Shown: piece after piece, positions 6,035 through 12,929 of the stretch | Position numbering within the stretch: position 1 is the stretch's first letter | How the letters are laid out: each line of letters begins with the position of its first letter | The notes under the pieces: model-generated | Seen by the model: the letters and a program-made list of their open reading frames with translations, nothing else | Databases searched by the model: none | What the model was told of the DNA's origin: nothing | Position numbers and translations under genes: made by a program | Assembly (NCBI GenBank): GCA_031177555.1 | Contig: JAPSGM010000029.1 | Coordinates: 1-12,929, forward strand | Direction: 5' to 3' | Length of the DNA stretch: 12,929 nucleotides | DNA from: Chloroflexota bacterium | GTDB taxonomy: Bacteria > Chloroflexota > Limnocylindria > QHBO01

Positions 6035-6790
6035 TCAAGCTGACTGGACGAGGCGCCGCTCGACGAGCACGACCAGCCCGTAGAAGGCCAGGCCGATGAT
6101 CGCCAGCGCGGCGAGGGCAACGAACATGAGCGGCGTGTCGAAGAGCCCCTGGTCGGCGATGTTGATCAGCACGCCCAGGCCGATGCTGGCGCTGACCCAT
6201 TCGGCCACCACCGCGCCGATGACCGACAGGGTGACGCCGACCCGCAGGCCGCCGAAGATGACAGGCAGGGCCGATGGGATCTCCAGGCGGCGGGTGACCT
6301 GGCCAGGCGTGGCGCCCAGCGAGCGCAGCATCTCGCGCAGCAGCGGGTCGGCCGAGCGGACGCCGACCATGGTGGCGATGGCGATCGGGAAGAAGACGAT
6401 CAGGGCGCAGACCAGCACGCGCGCCAGCAGGCCGCCGCCGAACCAGATGTCCAGCAGCGGCGCCAGGGCCAGGATGGGGACCGCCTGCGCCGCGACGATG
6501 TAGGGCGACAGGACGCGCTCGACCAGCATCGACTTGCCGAGCGCGACGCCCACGAGCACCCCCGCCGTCGCACCGGCGGCGAAGCCGAGGATCACCTCGA
6601 CCACCGTTGCCGCGGCGTGGTCCCACAACAGGCCTGAGCCGATGGCCCGCGCGCCGCGCTCGGCGACGACCTCGGGCGCCGGCAGAATGTAGGCCGGCGT
6701 CCCGGTCAGCACGGTGAGCAGCTTCCAGGCGACCACGAAGACGGCCAGCGAGGCCAACGCCTGGCCGATGCGCAGCACGTGTGCGCTCAC
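6035..6790 (-). CDS. ribX: ABC transporter permease (RibX-like)
   Basis: A 251-residue inner-membrane permease of the BPD_transp_1 (SsuC/TauC/ThiX) type. Several hydrophobic segments are evident: about 10-27, 62-85, 97-115, 123-144, 186-207 and 220-243. The cytoplasmic EAA-like coupling loop reads LLREMLRSLGATPGQVTRRL followed by EIPSALPVIFGGLRVG (residues 150-185), which contacts the ATPase. It starts at GTG 6790, overlapping the ATPase stop codon by four bases (GTGA), so translation is coupled. It ends 9 bases before the binding-protein gene. The gene order ATPase, permease, binding protein behind an FMN riboswitch makes it the membrane channel of a riboflavin importer (inference from context). 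Length is normal for a permease that works as a homodimer. Confidence 0.86.
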   Translation of the reverse strand: MSAHVLRIGQALASLAVFVVAWKLLTVLTGTPAYILPAPEVVAERGARAIGSGLLWDHAAATVVEVILGFAAGATAGVLVGVALGKSMLVERVLSPYIVAAQAVPILALAPLLDIWFGGGLLARVLVCALIVFFPIAIATMVGVRSADPLLREMLRSLGATPGQVTRRLEIPSALPVIFGGLRVGVTLSVIGAVVAEWVSASIGLGVLINIADQGLFDTPLMFVALAALAIIGLAFYGLVVLVERRLVQSA

Positions 6791-7653
6791 CCGGCTGCCT
6801 CCTCGCTCCAGGCCTCGACCTCGGTCGGGCCGACCTCGGCCAGCGTCGCGCGCACGCCCTGGTCGACCTCGGTGGCCTCGGCCGTCGGCTGCACGGGGCG
6901 CGGGCGGGGCAGGCGCACCGGTAGCACGGCCGCCACCGAGCCGGGACGGGCCGTCATGACCACGATGCGGTCAGCGAGGCGGACGGCCTCCGGCACCGAG
7001 TGGGTGACCATGATCACGGTGCGCGGGCGCTCCATCCAGAGCCGCTGCAGCTCGTCGTCGAAGGCCTCGCGGGTCAGCGCGTCGAGCGCACTGAACGGCT
7101 CGTCTAGGAGCAGCACCGACGGGTCGCCGATGAGCGCCCGCGCCAGCCCGGCTCGCTGCGCCATGCCGCCGGAGAGCTCGCGCGGCCGCAGCCCGCCAGC
7201 GTGGGCCAGGCCCACGCGGGCCAGCGCGCGCTCCGCCCGGGCGCGGCGCTCCGCCGGGGCGCGGCGCTCCGCGGCAGGGGCGCCGGCGAGCGCCAGCGGC
7301 AGTGCCACGTTGTCCAGCACCGTCAGCCAGGGGAGCAGGCGCGGCTGCTGGAAGGCGAGGCCGACGCGCCCGTCGCCCGCCCGTGGCGCCGCGGCCGCCT
7401 CGCCCCCTCCCAGGCGCACGGTGCCGGCGGCCGGCGCAAGCAGCCCGGCCACCAGGCGGAGCAGCGTCGATTTCCCGCAGCCGTTCGGCCCGATCACGAC
7501 GGTGAAACTGCCCGCCGGGACCTCCAGGTCCAGGCCGTCGAGGGCGACGAGCTCTCCGCGAGCGCCCTGGAAGACGTGCCGGACCCCGTCGAGGCGCACG
7601 GCGAGGCCGCCCTCGGCGGAAGCCTGTGCCTCGTGCCCGGTGCCCCTGCTCAT
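6787..7653 (-). CDS. ABC transporter ATPase of the riboflavin importer
   Basis: A 288-residue nitrate/sulfonate/taurine-type ATPase that powers the adjacent permease. Walker A is GPNGCGKST (55-63), the Q-loop is FQQPRLLPW (101-109), the signature is LSGGMAQR (160-167, Met in place of the common Gln), Walker B plus D-loop is VLLLDEPFSALD (180-191), and the H-loop His is in MVTHSVPEA (218). ATG 7653 is chosen because GGAG lies six bases upstream. An upstream in-frame GTG at 7707 would add 18 unconserved residues and has no ribosome binding site. Residues 124-143 (AGAPAAERRAPAERRARAER) form an Ala/Arg-rich helical insert containing an 18-bp tandem duplication. The C-terminal 50 residues extend beyond the core domain. 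As first gene of the operon it lies about 135 bases downstream of the FMN riboswitch. Confidence 0.92.
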   Translation of the reverse strand: MSRGTGHEAQASAEGGLAVRLDGVRHVFQGARGELVALDGLDLEVPAGSFTVVIGPNGCGKSTLLRLVAGLLAPAAGTVRLGGGEAAAAPRAGDGRVGLAFQQPRLLPWLTVLDNVALPLALAGAPAAERRAPAERRARAERALARVGLAHAGGLRPRELSGGMAQRAGLARALIGDPSVLLLDEPFSALDALTREAFDDELQRLWMERPRTVIMVTHSVPEAVRLADRIVVMTARPGSVAAVLPVRLPRPRPVQPTAEATEVDQGVRATLAEVGPTEVEAWSEEAAG

Positions 7654-7788
7654 GCTCGGCTCCAATGGGATGGCATGCGTACCCGGGGCAACGCCCGCGC
7701 GCGCCACCCGACGGCTTCGACCGGAGGCGGCAGCGCCGTGGGCGCGGCCGACCGCTCGCCGATGCGTCGGAGGAACGCGTCGCGCTCG
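7654..7788 (-). other. Expression-platform leader between riboswitch and ATPase gene
   Basis: About 135 bases with very high GC and several complementary GC-rich segments that could refold around the GGAG ribosome binding site just upstream of ATG 7653. No intrinsic terminator with a U-tract is visible. An in-frame GTG at 7707 lies here but has no ribosome binding site. The switching mechanism cannot be settled by eye. Confidence 0.4.
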
Positions 7789-7974
7789 CCTTCTCCCTTC
7801 CGGACTGTGACCGTCGGCCCTGTCTGCCGGTGAGCGTCGTGCTCGCCGGGTCAGGTCGGCCCCCGCGGGTCCCCTCCCGCGCCGATCTCCACGACGCGGG
7901 CCCTCGGAGGTTCGCGGGCTGGCCCGCTCGACGCGGACCGACCGCCGGTGGGGAGTTTCACCCCGCCCCGAAGA
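7789..7974 (-). promoter_or_regulatory. FMN riboswitch (RFN element)
   Basis: On the minus strand the leader reads TCTTCGGGGCGGGGTGAAA from 7974, then CTCCCC, ACCGGCGGT and AGCCCGCGAAC. Towards the 3' end it has GGGCCGACGGTCACAGTCCGG and GGGAGAAGG, ending at 7789. These are the conserved blocks of the FMN aptamer in the right order. CTTC at the 5' side can pair with GAAG at the 3' side to form P1. Two variable GC-rich arms account for the roughly 186-base length. It sits on the same strand as, and upstream of, the ATPase-permease-binding protein operon. FMN binding should switch that operon off. I see no T-run terminator between 7788 and 7653, so control may be at translation initiation or through another mechanism. 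Confidence 0.94.
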
Positions 7975-8269
7975 CGATGGATTCGTTCAGTTGGCCGTAG
8001 CGTGGCACCGGCGAGGCTTCCCGGTCAACTCGGCGGGACACCCCGGCGCCGGCTGGTATGTTTCAGGTGGTGAAATACCGAACCCGGTTTGAAGCTCCGG
8101 GCGCGACACGGGTTGCATGCAGTGAAAGGCGCGGCCACTGACAATCGGCCTCGATCACCTGAGTCAGCCGCTCGACGGTCGCCTATTTCGCCACCTGCAA
8201 CCGCTACGGCGCTCATTGGCCGGCAGTTGCACGCCCCGAAACGCCTGCAACGCCGAGCCGTCGCGGCGC
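7975..8269. other. Intergenic region upstream of the FMN riboswitch
   Basis: About 295 bases between the end of dedA and the riboswitch hold no convincing gene on either strand. On the minus strand TTGACC at 8028-8023 could be a -35 box for the riboflavin operon, but no good -10 is found at the right spacing. An imperfect inverted repeat lies at 8055-8079. Base composition is visibly less GC-rich than the flanking genes. Confidence 0.5.
8055..8079. repeat. Imperfect inverted repeat (hairpin or operator)
   Basis: GGTA-TG-TTTCA, loop GGTGG, TGAAA-TACC: a 9-bp stem with a 2-base bulge, comparatively AT-rich in a GC-rich setting. It lies upstream of the riboflavin operon and downstream of dedA, both on the minus strand. 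There is no T-run. It could be an operator or a processing or terminator hairpin. Confidence 0.35.
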
Positions 8270-8974
8270 CTAGGCCGAGGCGGGCGCGCCCGGTTCGGCG
8301 CGCTCTCCCGGCTCGCCGGGCTCCCCGCGACCCTTCGCCCATCGGTAGATGACGTAGGCACCGCCCAGGATGACGATGGCGTAGATCACGTACTCGTACG
8401 GCCGCACCCATTCGTACAGGGCCTCGTAGTTCTCGCCGAGCAGGTACCCGGCCAGCAGCAGCCCGGCGTTCCATGGCAGCGAGCCCAGCGTGCTGAAGAG
8501 CAGGAAGCGCCCGATCGGCATGCGGGCCACGCCGGCGGGGTAGTTGATGAGCGCCCGCAGCAGCGGCACCAGCCGCGCGAGGAAGACGGCCCAGTCGCCG
8601 TAGCGCTCGAACCAGGCGTCGGCGCGGTCCAAGTCGTCGGGGTTGATGTGGACGTAGCGGCCCCATCGATCCAGGAGGGGCCGGCCGCCCCAGGCGCCGA
8701 TCAGGTACCCCGCCAGTGAGCCGAGCACGGCCCCCACCGTCGCCACCACCAGGACGGCCAGCCAGTTCCACGGCGCCCCGGTCAGCGGCTCCACCACGGA
8801 CGGATCGGCTCCCGACTGGCTGACCTTCCAGCCGGCCATCGGCACGATGATCTCCGACGGGATGATGGGGACGAACGTCTCCAGCCCGATCGCCACCGCC
8901 ACCCCCACGTAGCCGATGGCGTCGTACAGGTCCAGGAAGAAGGGAATGATGGTGGTGTGGATGAAGTCCAGCAT
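8270..8974 (-). CDS. DedA family membrane protein (SNARE-associated/VTT domain)
   Basis: A 234-residue integral membrane protein. DedA proteins are lipid flippases or proton-coupled transporters; some members (UptA) recycle undecaprenyl phosphate. Visible features are an N-terminal amphipathic/hydrophobic start, VAIGLETFVPIIPSEIIVPMAG (27-48) with acidic E32 and E41 in a re-entrant-like loop, a helix at 70-95, and FLARLVPLLRALINYPAGVARM (131-152) with the family arginines R134 and R140. Helices follow at about 157-179 and 194-211, then a charged tail rich in Gly-Glu-Pro. The ATG is 25 bases after the PAP2 stop with no obvious Shine-Dalgarno, so it is probably cotranscribed with it. Pairing with a phosphatase of the PAP2 family suggests joint action on lipid phosphates (inference). 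Confidence 0.93.
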   Translation of the reverse strand: MLDFIHTTIIPFFLDLYDAIGYVGVAVAIGLETFVPIIPSEIIVPMAGWKVSQSGADPSVVEPLTGAPWNWLAVLVVATVGAVLGSLAGYLIGAWGGRPLLDRWGRYVHINPDDLDRADAWFERYGDWAVFLARLVPLLRALINYPAGVARMPIGRFLLFSTLGSLPWNAGLLLAGYLLGENYEALYEWVRPYEYVIYAIVILGGAYVIYRWAKGRGEPGEPGERAEPGAPASA

Positions 8975-8999
8975 CGGTATCGGGTCAGTCGGTCGTAGG

Positions 9000-9830
9000 T
9001 CAGTCGTGGGTGCCGGGCGGGTGGATCTCGACCGCGACGCGCCGCGGAGCCTCGCCAGGGCCCCCGAAGTGCGAGCCGCCGGCGCGGAGCCGCTCGTCCA
9101 CGCCCAGGACGTGGACCGCCACGATGACCGAGACCAGCGCGGCGCCCGCCGTCCAGCCGCCGAGCAGGTCCATCGGGTAGTGCGCCGCCAGGTAGAGCCG
9201 GGTCAGGCTGATGGCACCGATGAGGACCAGCGCCACGGCGTACGCACCGATCCCCTGGCGCCGGCTCGGAGCCAGCCGGGCCACGCAGAAGGCGGCCAAT
9301 CCGTAGAAGACCGCCGCGCGCAGCGCATGCCCAGCCGGGAAGTCGGCGATGTCGTCCAGCCCGACGCCGCCGACGTCCAGCATCGCGCGTCCCAGCTCCG
9401 CGCCATCGATGGGCGGAATGGCGGTGAAGTACTTCAGCGCCCACTCGACGGGGAAGGCCAGCGTCCCGGCCGCCAGCACCAGCGCCAGGTCGGGGCGCCC
9501 CTTGGCCAGGGCCAGCAGTCCCAGCAGCGCGAAACCGATGGCCACGAACCAGCCGGACCCGAGGCCGCTGATGCCCACGATGACCAGGTCGAGCGGCGGC
9601 AGGTTCTCCATGACCCAGGGCCGGATGTTCGGGACGACCTCCTGCATCAGCCACTCCTCCGGCACGGTGTACTGGGTCGTGCGCTTCAGCGTCACGAGCC
9701 AGAACAGGCTGGGGAGCGTGATGAGGGTCAGCAGGAATGCGGCGGCCGGGCTGGGGACGGCGCCGCCCAGGCGGTCCCTGCCGTTCGCGTCCACGAGCAG
9801 GCGGCTCGTGGGGTCCGGCAGTCGTCGCAC
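9000..9830 (-). CDS. PAP2-family membrane phosphatase with degenerate motif 1
   Basis: A 276-residue PAP2 (type 2 phosphatidic acid phosphatase) protein. Such enzymes dephosphorylate lipid phosphates such as undecaprenyl pyrophosphate or phosphatidylglycerol phosphate on the outer membrane face. Hydrophobic segments lie at about 28-47, 82-108, 115-131, 170-186, 196-212 and 224-242. Motif 2 is PAGHA with catalytic H168. Motif 3 is TRLYLAAHYPMD with R211, nucleophile H217 and D221. Motif 1, normally K-x6-RP, begins at K133 but reads KYFTAIPPI, without the Arg. The enzyme may be weakened or use another phosphate ligand. GTG 9830 is only 17 bases from the divergent hutH start. A TATACT box ends 6 bases upstream, which fits a leaderless mRNA. 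dedA follows after 25 bases. Confidence 0.87.
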   Translation of the reverse strand: MRRLPDPTSRLLVDANGRDRLGGAVPSPAAAFLLTLITLPSLFWLVTLKRTTQYTVPEEWLMQEVVPNIRPWVMENLPPLDLVIVGISGLGSGWFVAIGFALLGLLALAKGRPDLALVLAAGTLAFPVEWALKYFTAIPPIDGAELGRAMLDVGGVGLDDIADFPAGHALRAAVFYGLAAFCVARLAPSRRQGIGAYAVALVLIGAISLTRLYLAAHYPMDLLGGWTAGAALVSVIVAVHVLGVDERLRAGGSHFGGPGEAPRRVAVEIHPPGTHD

Positions 9831-9835
9831 GTTCG

Positions 9836-9842
9836 TAGTATA
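9836..9842. promoter_or_regulatory. Overlapping divergent -10 boxes for PAP2 and hutH
   Basis: The seven bases TAGTATA read as TAGTAT on the + strand (9836-9841) and TATACT on the - strand (9842-9837), both matching TANNNT. Each ends exactly 6 bases before a GTG start codon (9848 on +, 9830 on -). There is no room for a Shine-Dalgarno upstream of either start. Both mRNAs should be leaderless and mutually exclusive at initiation. No convincing -35 box was found on either side. Confidence 0.65.
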
Positions 9843-9847
9843 GGGTC

Positions 9848-11345
<1,498 letters not shown>

Positions 11346-11353
<8 letters not shown>

Positions 11354-12086
11354 CCTGCTCTTCTCCGTGGTGGACCCCGACTCGTTCGGCGAGATCCCCG
11401 CCCCGGCCCGGCCCGGCGTCCGATGCCAGACCTGCGACTACTGGGAGCGGGTCGACGGCTCGCGCAGTACGGAGGACTCGGACGCCGCCCGCTCGCTGAA
11501 GCTCTCGCGACTGCTCTCCGGTGAGCAGTTGGCCGGCGCCTACGGAATGCTCGCCTGGCGGACGGCATCGGACGGCGACCGCCTGGCGGTGGGCTGGGCC
11601 CAGTTCGGCCCGATCTCCGCCTACCCGCGCGCGCAGGTCATCCGCGACCGATACCCCCAGCTCCCCGACTCCCCTGCGCCCTGGGTCATCACCTGCCTGC
11701 AGGTCGACGAGACCGATGAGGACCGGGATGGGGCAGCCTCCGCGCTGCTCGAGGCGGTGTGCGAGGAGCTCGACCGCCGCGGGATCGTGGCGGTGGAGGC
11801 GTACCCGGAGGGCGTGGCCGATCCGTGGCTCCCTTCACCGGGACCCGAGACGATCTACACCGCCGGTGGCTTCGAGCGTGCCGCCGGCGATGACCGCTAC
11901 CCGGTCATGCGCCGCGAGCTCTCCGGCGAGGCGGCGGAGGTCGGCTGGGGCGACCTGCTCTCGCGCACGAAGCCAGCGGACGAGGGCGACGACTGGCCGC
12001 TGCCGCTGCCCAGGGGCCCGTCCGAGGAGGACGTGTTCCGCCTGCCCGAGAAGCCGAAGCGCCCGAACCCCTTCGGGGACGACTAG
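11346..12086 (+). CDS. GNAT-like N-acetyltransferase with N-terminal CxxCDYWE motif
   Basis: A 246-residue cytoplasmic protein. An N-terminal CQTCDYWE (27-34) is followed by a GNAT-type fold: AVGWAQFGPISAYPRA (81-96), WVITCLQVD (113-121), the acetyl-CoA loop region DEDRDGAASALLEAVCEEL (124-142), GIVAVEAYP (146-154) and YTAGGFERA (171-179). I recognise this as a family of acetyltransferases of unknown substrate found in many Gram-positive bacteria, from memory. The acetyl-CoA loop is less canonical than R/QxxGxG/A, so activity is uncertain. The last 45 residues are rich in Pro, Asp and Glu and look disordered. ATG 11346 lies inside the hutH 3' end (8-base overlap), with a GGGGGAG ribosome binding site about ten bases upstream. 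The two are therefore coupled. The CxxC could bind metal or be redox-active. Confidence 0.82.
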
Positions 12087-12314
12087 AGGCCGTCGTTCTC
12101 CGCGGGGTCCGTGATGCCTGAGTGATCTTCAGCCTCGGCTGCCCTTCGCCGGTCGGCGATCAGCTCGGCCGACAGGCTCATTTCGACAGAAGCGAACATC
12201 GAACGGCGCGCGTCGACGGGACCGTCAAGCAGAACCGTCTAGCATCCGTCCAAGGATTTCCGTCGCCCGCGTGTTGTACTCAGGTGAGGGGCCACTCCGG
12301 AGGGAGCCGATCGC
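12087..12314. other. Intergenic region before the ECF sigma gene
   Basis: About 228 bases with no convincing gene. It contains an inverted repeat GTCGGC (12152-12157) / GCCGAC (12168-12173) that could end the hutH-GNAT transcript, though it lacks a T-run. It also has two GAAC words (12194-12197 and 12201-12204) and CGTC (12223-12226), which loosely resemble ECF promoter elements. Just before the next gene lies a strong ribosome binding site, GGAGGGAG. Confidence 0.45.
12152..12173 (+). repeat. Inverted repeat, possible weak terminator
   Basis: GTCGGC, ten-base loop, GCCGAC, located 66 bases after the GNAT-like stop codon. It is a perfect 6-bp GC-rich stem with no T-run after it. A terminator role is only a guess from position. 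Confidence 0.3.
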
Positions 12315-12788
12315 GTGGACCGTGGCGACTTCGCGGCCGCCGTCGATCGGCACTACCCCGGGCTGGTCCAGCGGCTGACGCTGGTGCTGCACGACGCGGA
12401 GGAGGCGAAGGACGTGGCGCAGGAGGCATACCTGAGGGCCTTCCAGGCCTGGGACCGCTTTGACGGGACCGATGCGCGAGCCTGGCTCCACACCATTGCC
12501 CTGCGCCTGGCCTTCAACCGGCTGCGCCGCCGCCGCCTGTGGGACCGATGGCTCCGCGGGCAGCGGCCCGATCCCGGCTGGGTCATCCCCGAGCGCATCG
12601 ACCTGTGGCGCGCCCTCGGTGAGCTGACGCCGCGGCAGCGCGCCGCGCTGCTCCTCAACGTGGTCGACGGCTACACCCAGGCCCAGGTCGCCCGGATCCT
12701 CGACGCGTCGGAAGGCACCGTTGCCACTTGGGTAGCCGAGGCTAAGCGCCGCTTGCGCGGCATCCTCGGGGAGGAGTCCGCACCATGA
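12315..12788 (+). CDS. ECF-type RNA polymerase sigma factor
   Basis: A 157-residue sigma-70 family ECF protein that directs RNA polymerase to a small regulon. Region 2 (about 7-73) includes the core-binding/-10 segment EEAKDVAQEAYLRAFQAW and FDGTDARAWLHTIALRLAFNRLRRRR. A short linker leads to region 4 (about 97-150) with LGELTPRQRAALLLNVVDGYT and the helix-turn-helix TQAQVARILDASEGTVATWV, which reads the -35 box. GTG 12315 is preceded by the strong ribosome binding site GGAGGGAG (12299-12306). No extra C-terminal domain is present. The stop codon overlaps the ATG of the next gene (ATGA), the common arrangement for a sigma factor with its anti-sigma factor. Subgroup and signal cannot be told from sequence alone. 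Confidence 0.93.
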   Translation: MDRGDFAAAVDRHYPGLVQRLTLVLHDAEEAKDVAQEAYLRAFQAWDRFDGTDARAWLHTIALRLAFNRLRRRRLWDRWLRGQRPDPGWVIPERIDLWRALGELTPRQRAALLLNVVDGYTQAQVARILDASEGTVATWVAEAKRRLRGILGEESAP

Positions 12789-12929
12789 CCGGCGACGACC
12801 ACCTCCGCACCGAGCTCGAGGCACTGGAACGCGCCGCGCCGACCGGTCAGCTGCCGGAGACCGAGTCCTCCACCGCACGCACGTCGCGAAGGATCGGCCT
12901 TGTCGGCGCGACGGTTGTGGCGGCCGTTG
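12785..12929 (+). CDS. Probable membrane anti-sigma factor, truncated by the window end
   Basis: Only the first 48 residues are visible. They form a short hydrophilic, acidic N-terminus (MTGDDHLRTELEALERAAP) and, after SRR at about 35-37, the start of a hydrophobic segment (IGLVGATVVAAV) that is probably a transmembrane helix with the N-terminus inside. The ATG overlaps the sigma-factor stop codon by four bases, so translation is coupled. This placement and topology suggest an anti-sigma factor that tethers the ECF sigma at the membrane. The cytoplasmic part is too short for, and lacks, the zinc-binding HxxxCxxC motif of the usual ZAS domain. Assignment is from context; the rest of the protein must be seen to confirm it. 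Confidence 0.6.
   Translation, partial: MTGDDHLRTELEALERAAPTGQLPETESSTARTSRRIGLVGATVVAAV

Noticed and set aside
7201..7215. Perfect palindrome GTGGGCCAGGCCCAC as a regulatory hairpin
   Set aside because: It lies within the ATPase coding sequence at a normal Val-Gly-Leu-Ala-His stretch, has no T-run and no positional reason to be regulatory.
6779..7810. Long + strand open frame opposite the ATPase gene and riboswitch
   Set aside because: Its translation is Ala/Arg/Ser-rich with no recognisable motif; it is an antisense shadow typical of GC-rich DNA. The minus strand has all ABC ATPase motifs and the FMN aptamer.
8078..8092. LexA-like box CCGAACCCGGTTTGA
   Set aside because: The half-sites are GAAC and GTTT with only three bases between them, so it does not fit GAAC-N4-GTTC.
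12194..12204. Two GAAC words as a possible LexA box before the sigma gene
   Set aside because: They are direct, not inverted, repeats and no GTTC half-site is present.

Overview
The window is very GC-rich (about 70% by eye), densely coding, and reads as ordinary bacterial chromosome rather than mobile DNA. No phylum marker is decisive. A riboflavin-type ABC importer behind an FMN riboswitch recalls the RibXY systems known from Chloroflexota. The LexA recognition helix is of the B. subtilis/Mycobacterium type and the LexA boxes have the form GAAC-N4-GTTC. Together these suggest a high-GC Chloroflexota or actinobacterium-like organism (inference).

Region 1 (1-3323) is an SOS/DNA-damage block on the + strand: the 3' part of lexA, a predicted AlkZ-like (HTH_42) DNA glycosylase with an intact QxQ motif, and dinB (DNA polymerase IV), separated by only 14-16 bases. 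At the dinB stop codon lies a near-consensus promoter (TTGACA-N17-TATGAT) with one LexA box filling its spacer and a second about three helical turns downstream. It drives an 86-residue protein of unproven function that may be related to DUF6504.

Region 2 (3343-4946) is a one-carbon folate pair: an FchA/FTCD-C-type cyclohydrolase/cyclodeaminase and FolD, overlapping by GTGA. This FolD lacks the Lys and Gln used for cyclohydrolase activity, so the two proteins probably split the usual bifunctional job. FolD converges on region 3 with the two stop codons sharing one CTAG.

Region 3 (4943-7974, - strand) is an FMN riboswitch followed by ATPase, permease (RibX-like) and substrate-binding protein (RibY-like): a predicted riboflavin importer repressed by FMN.

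Region 4 (8270-9830, - strand) is a PAP2 phosphatase followed by a DedA membrane protein, plausibly acting on undecaprenyl or other lipid phosphates. Region 5 (9848-12086, + strand) is histidine ammonia-lyase overlapping a GNAT-like protein. Regions 4 and 5 diverge from start codons only 17 bases apart, and the two putative -10 boxes lie on top of each other, each 6 bases from a GTG start. This implies a bidirectional promoter making leaderless mRNAs.

Region 6 (12315 to the end) is an ECF sigma factor overlapping (ATGA) the start of a probable membrane anti-sigma factor that runs off the window. I saw no tRNA, rRNA, CRISPR, IS element or attachment site.
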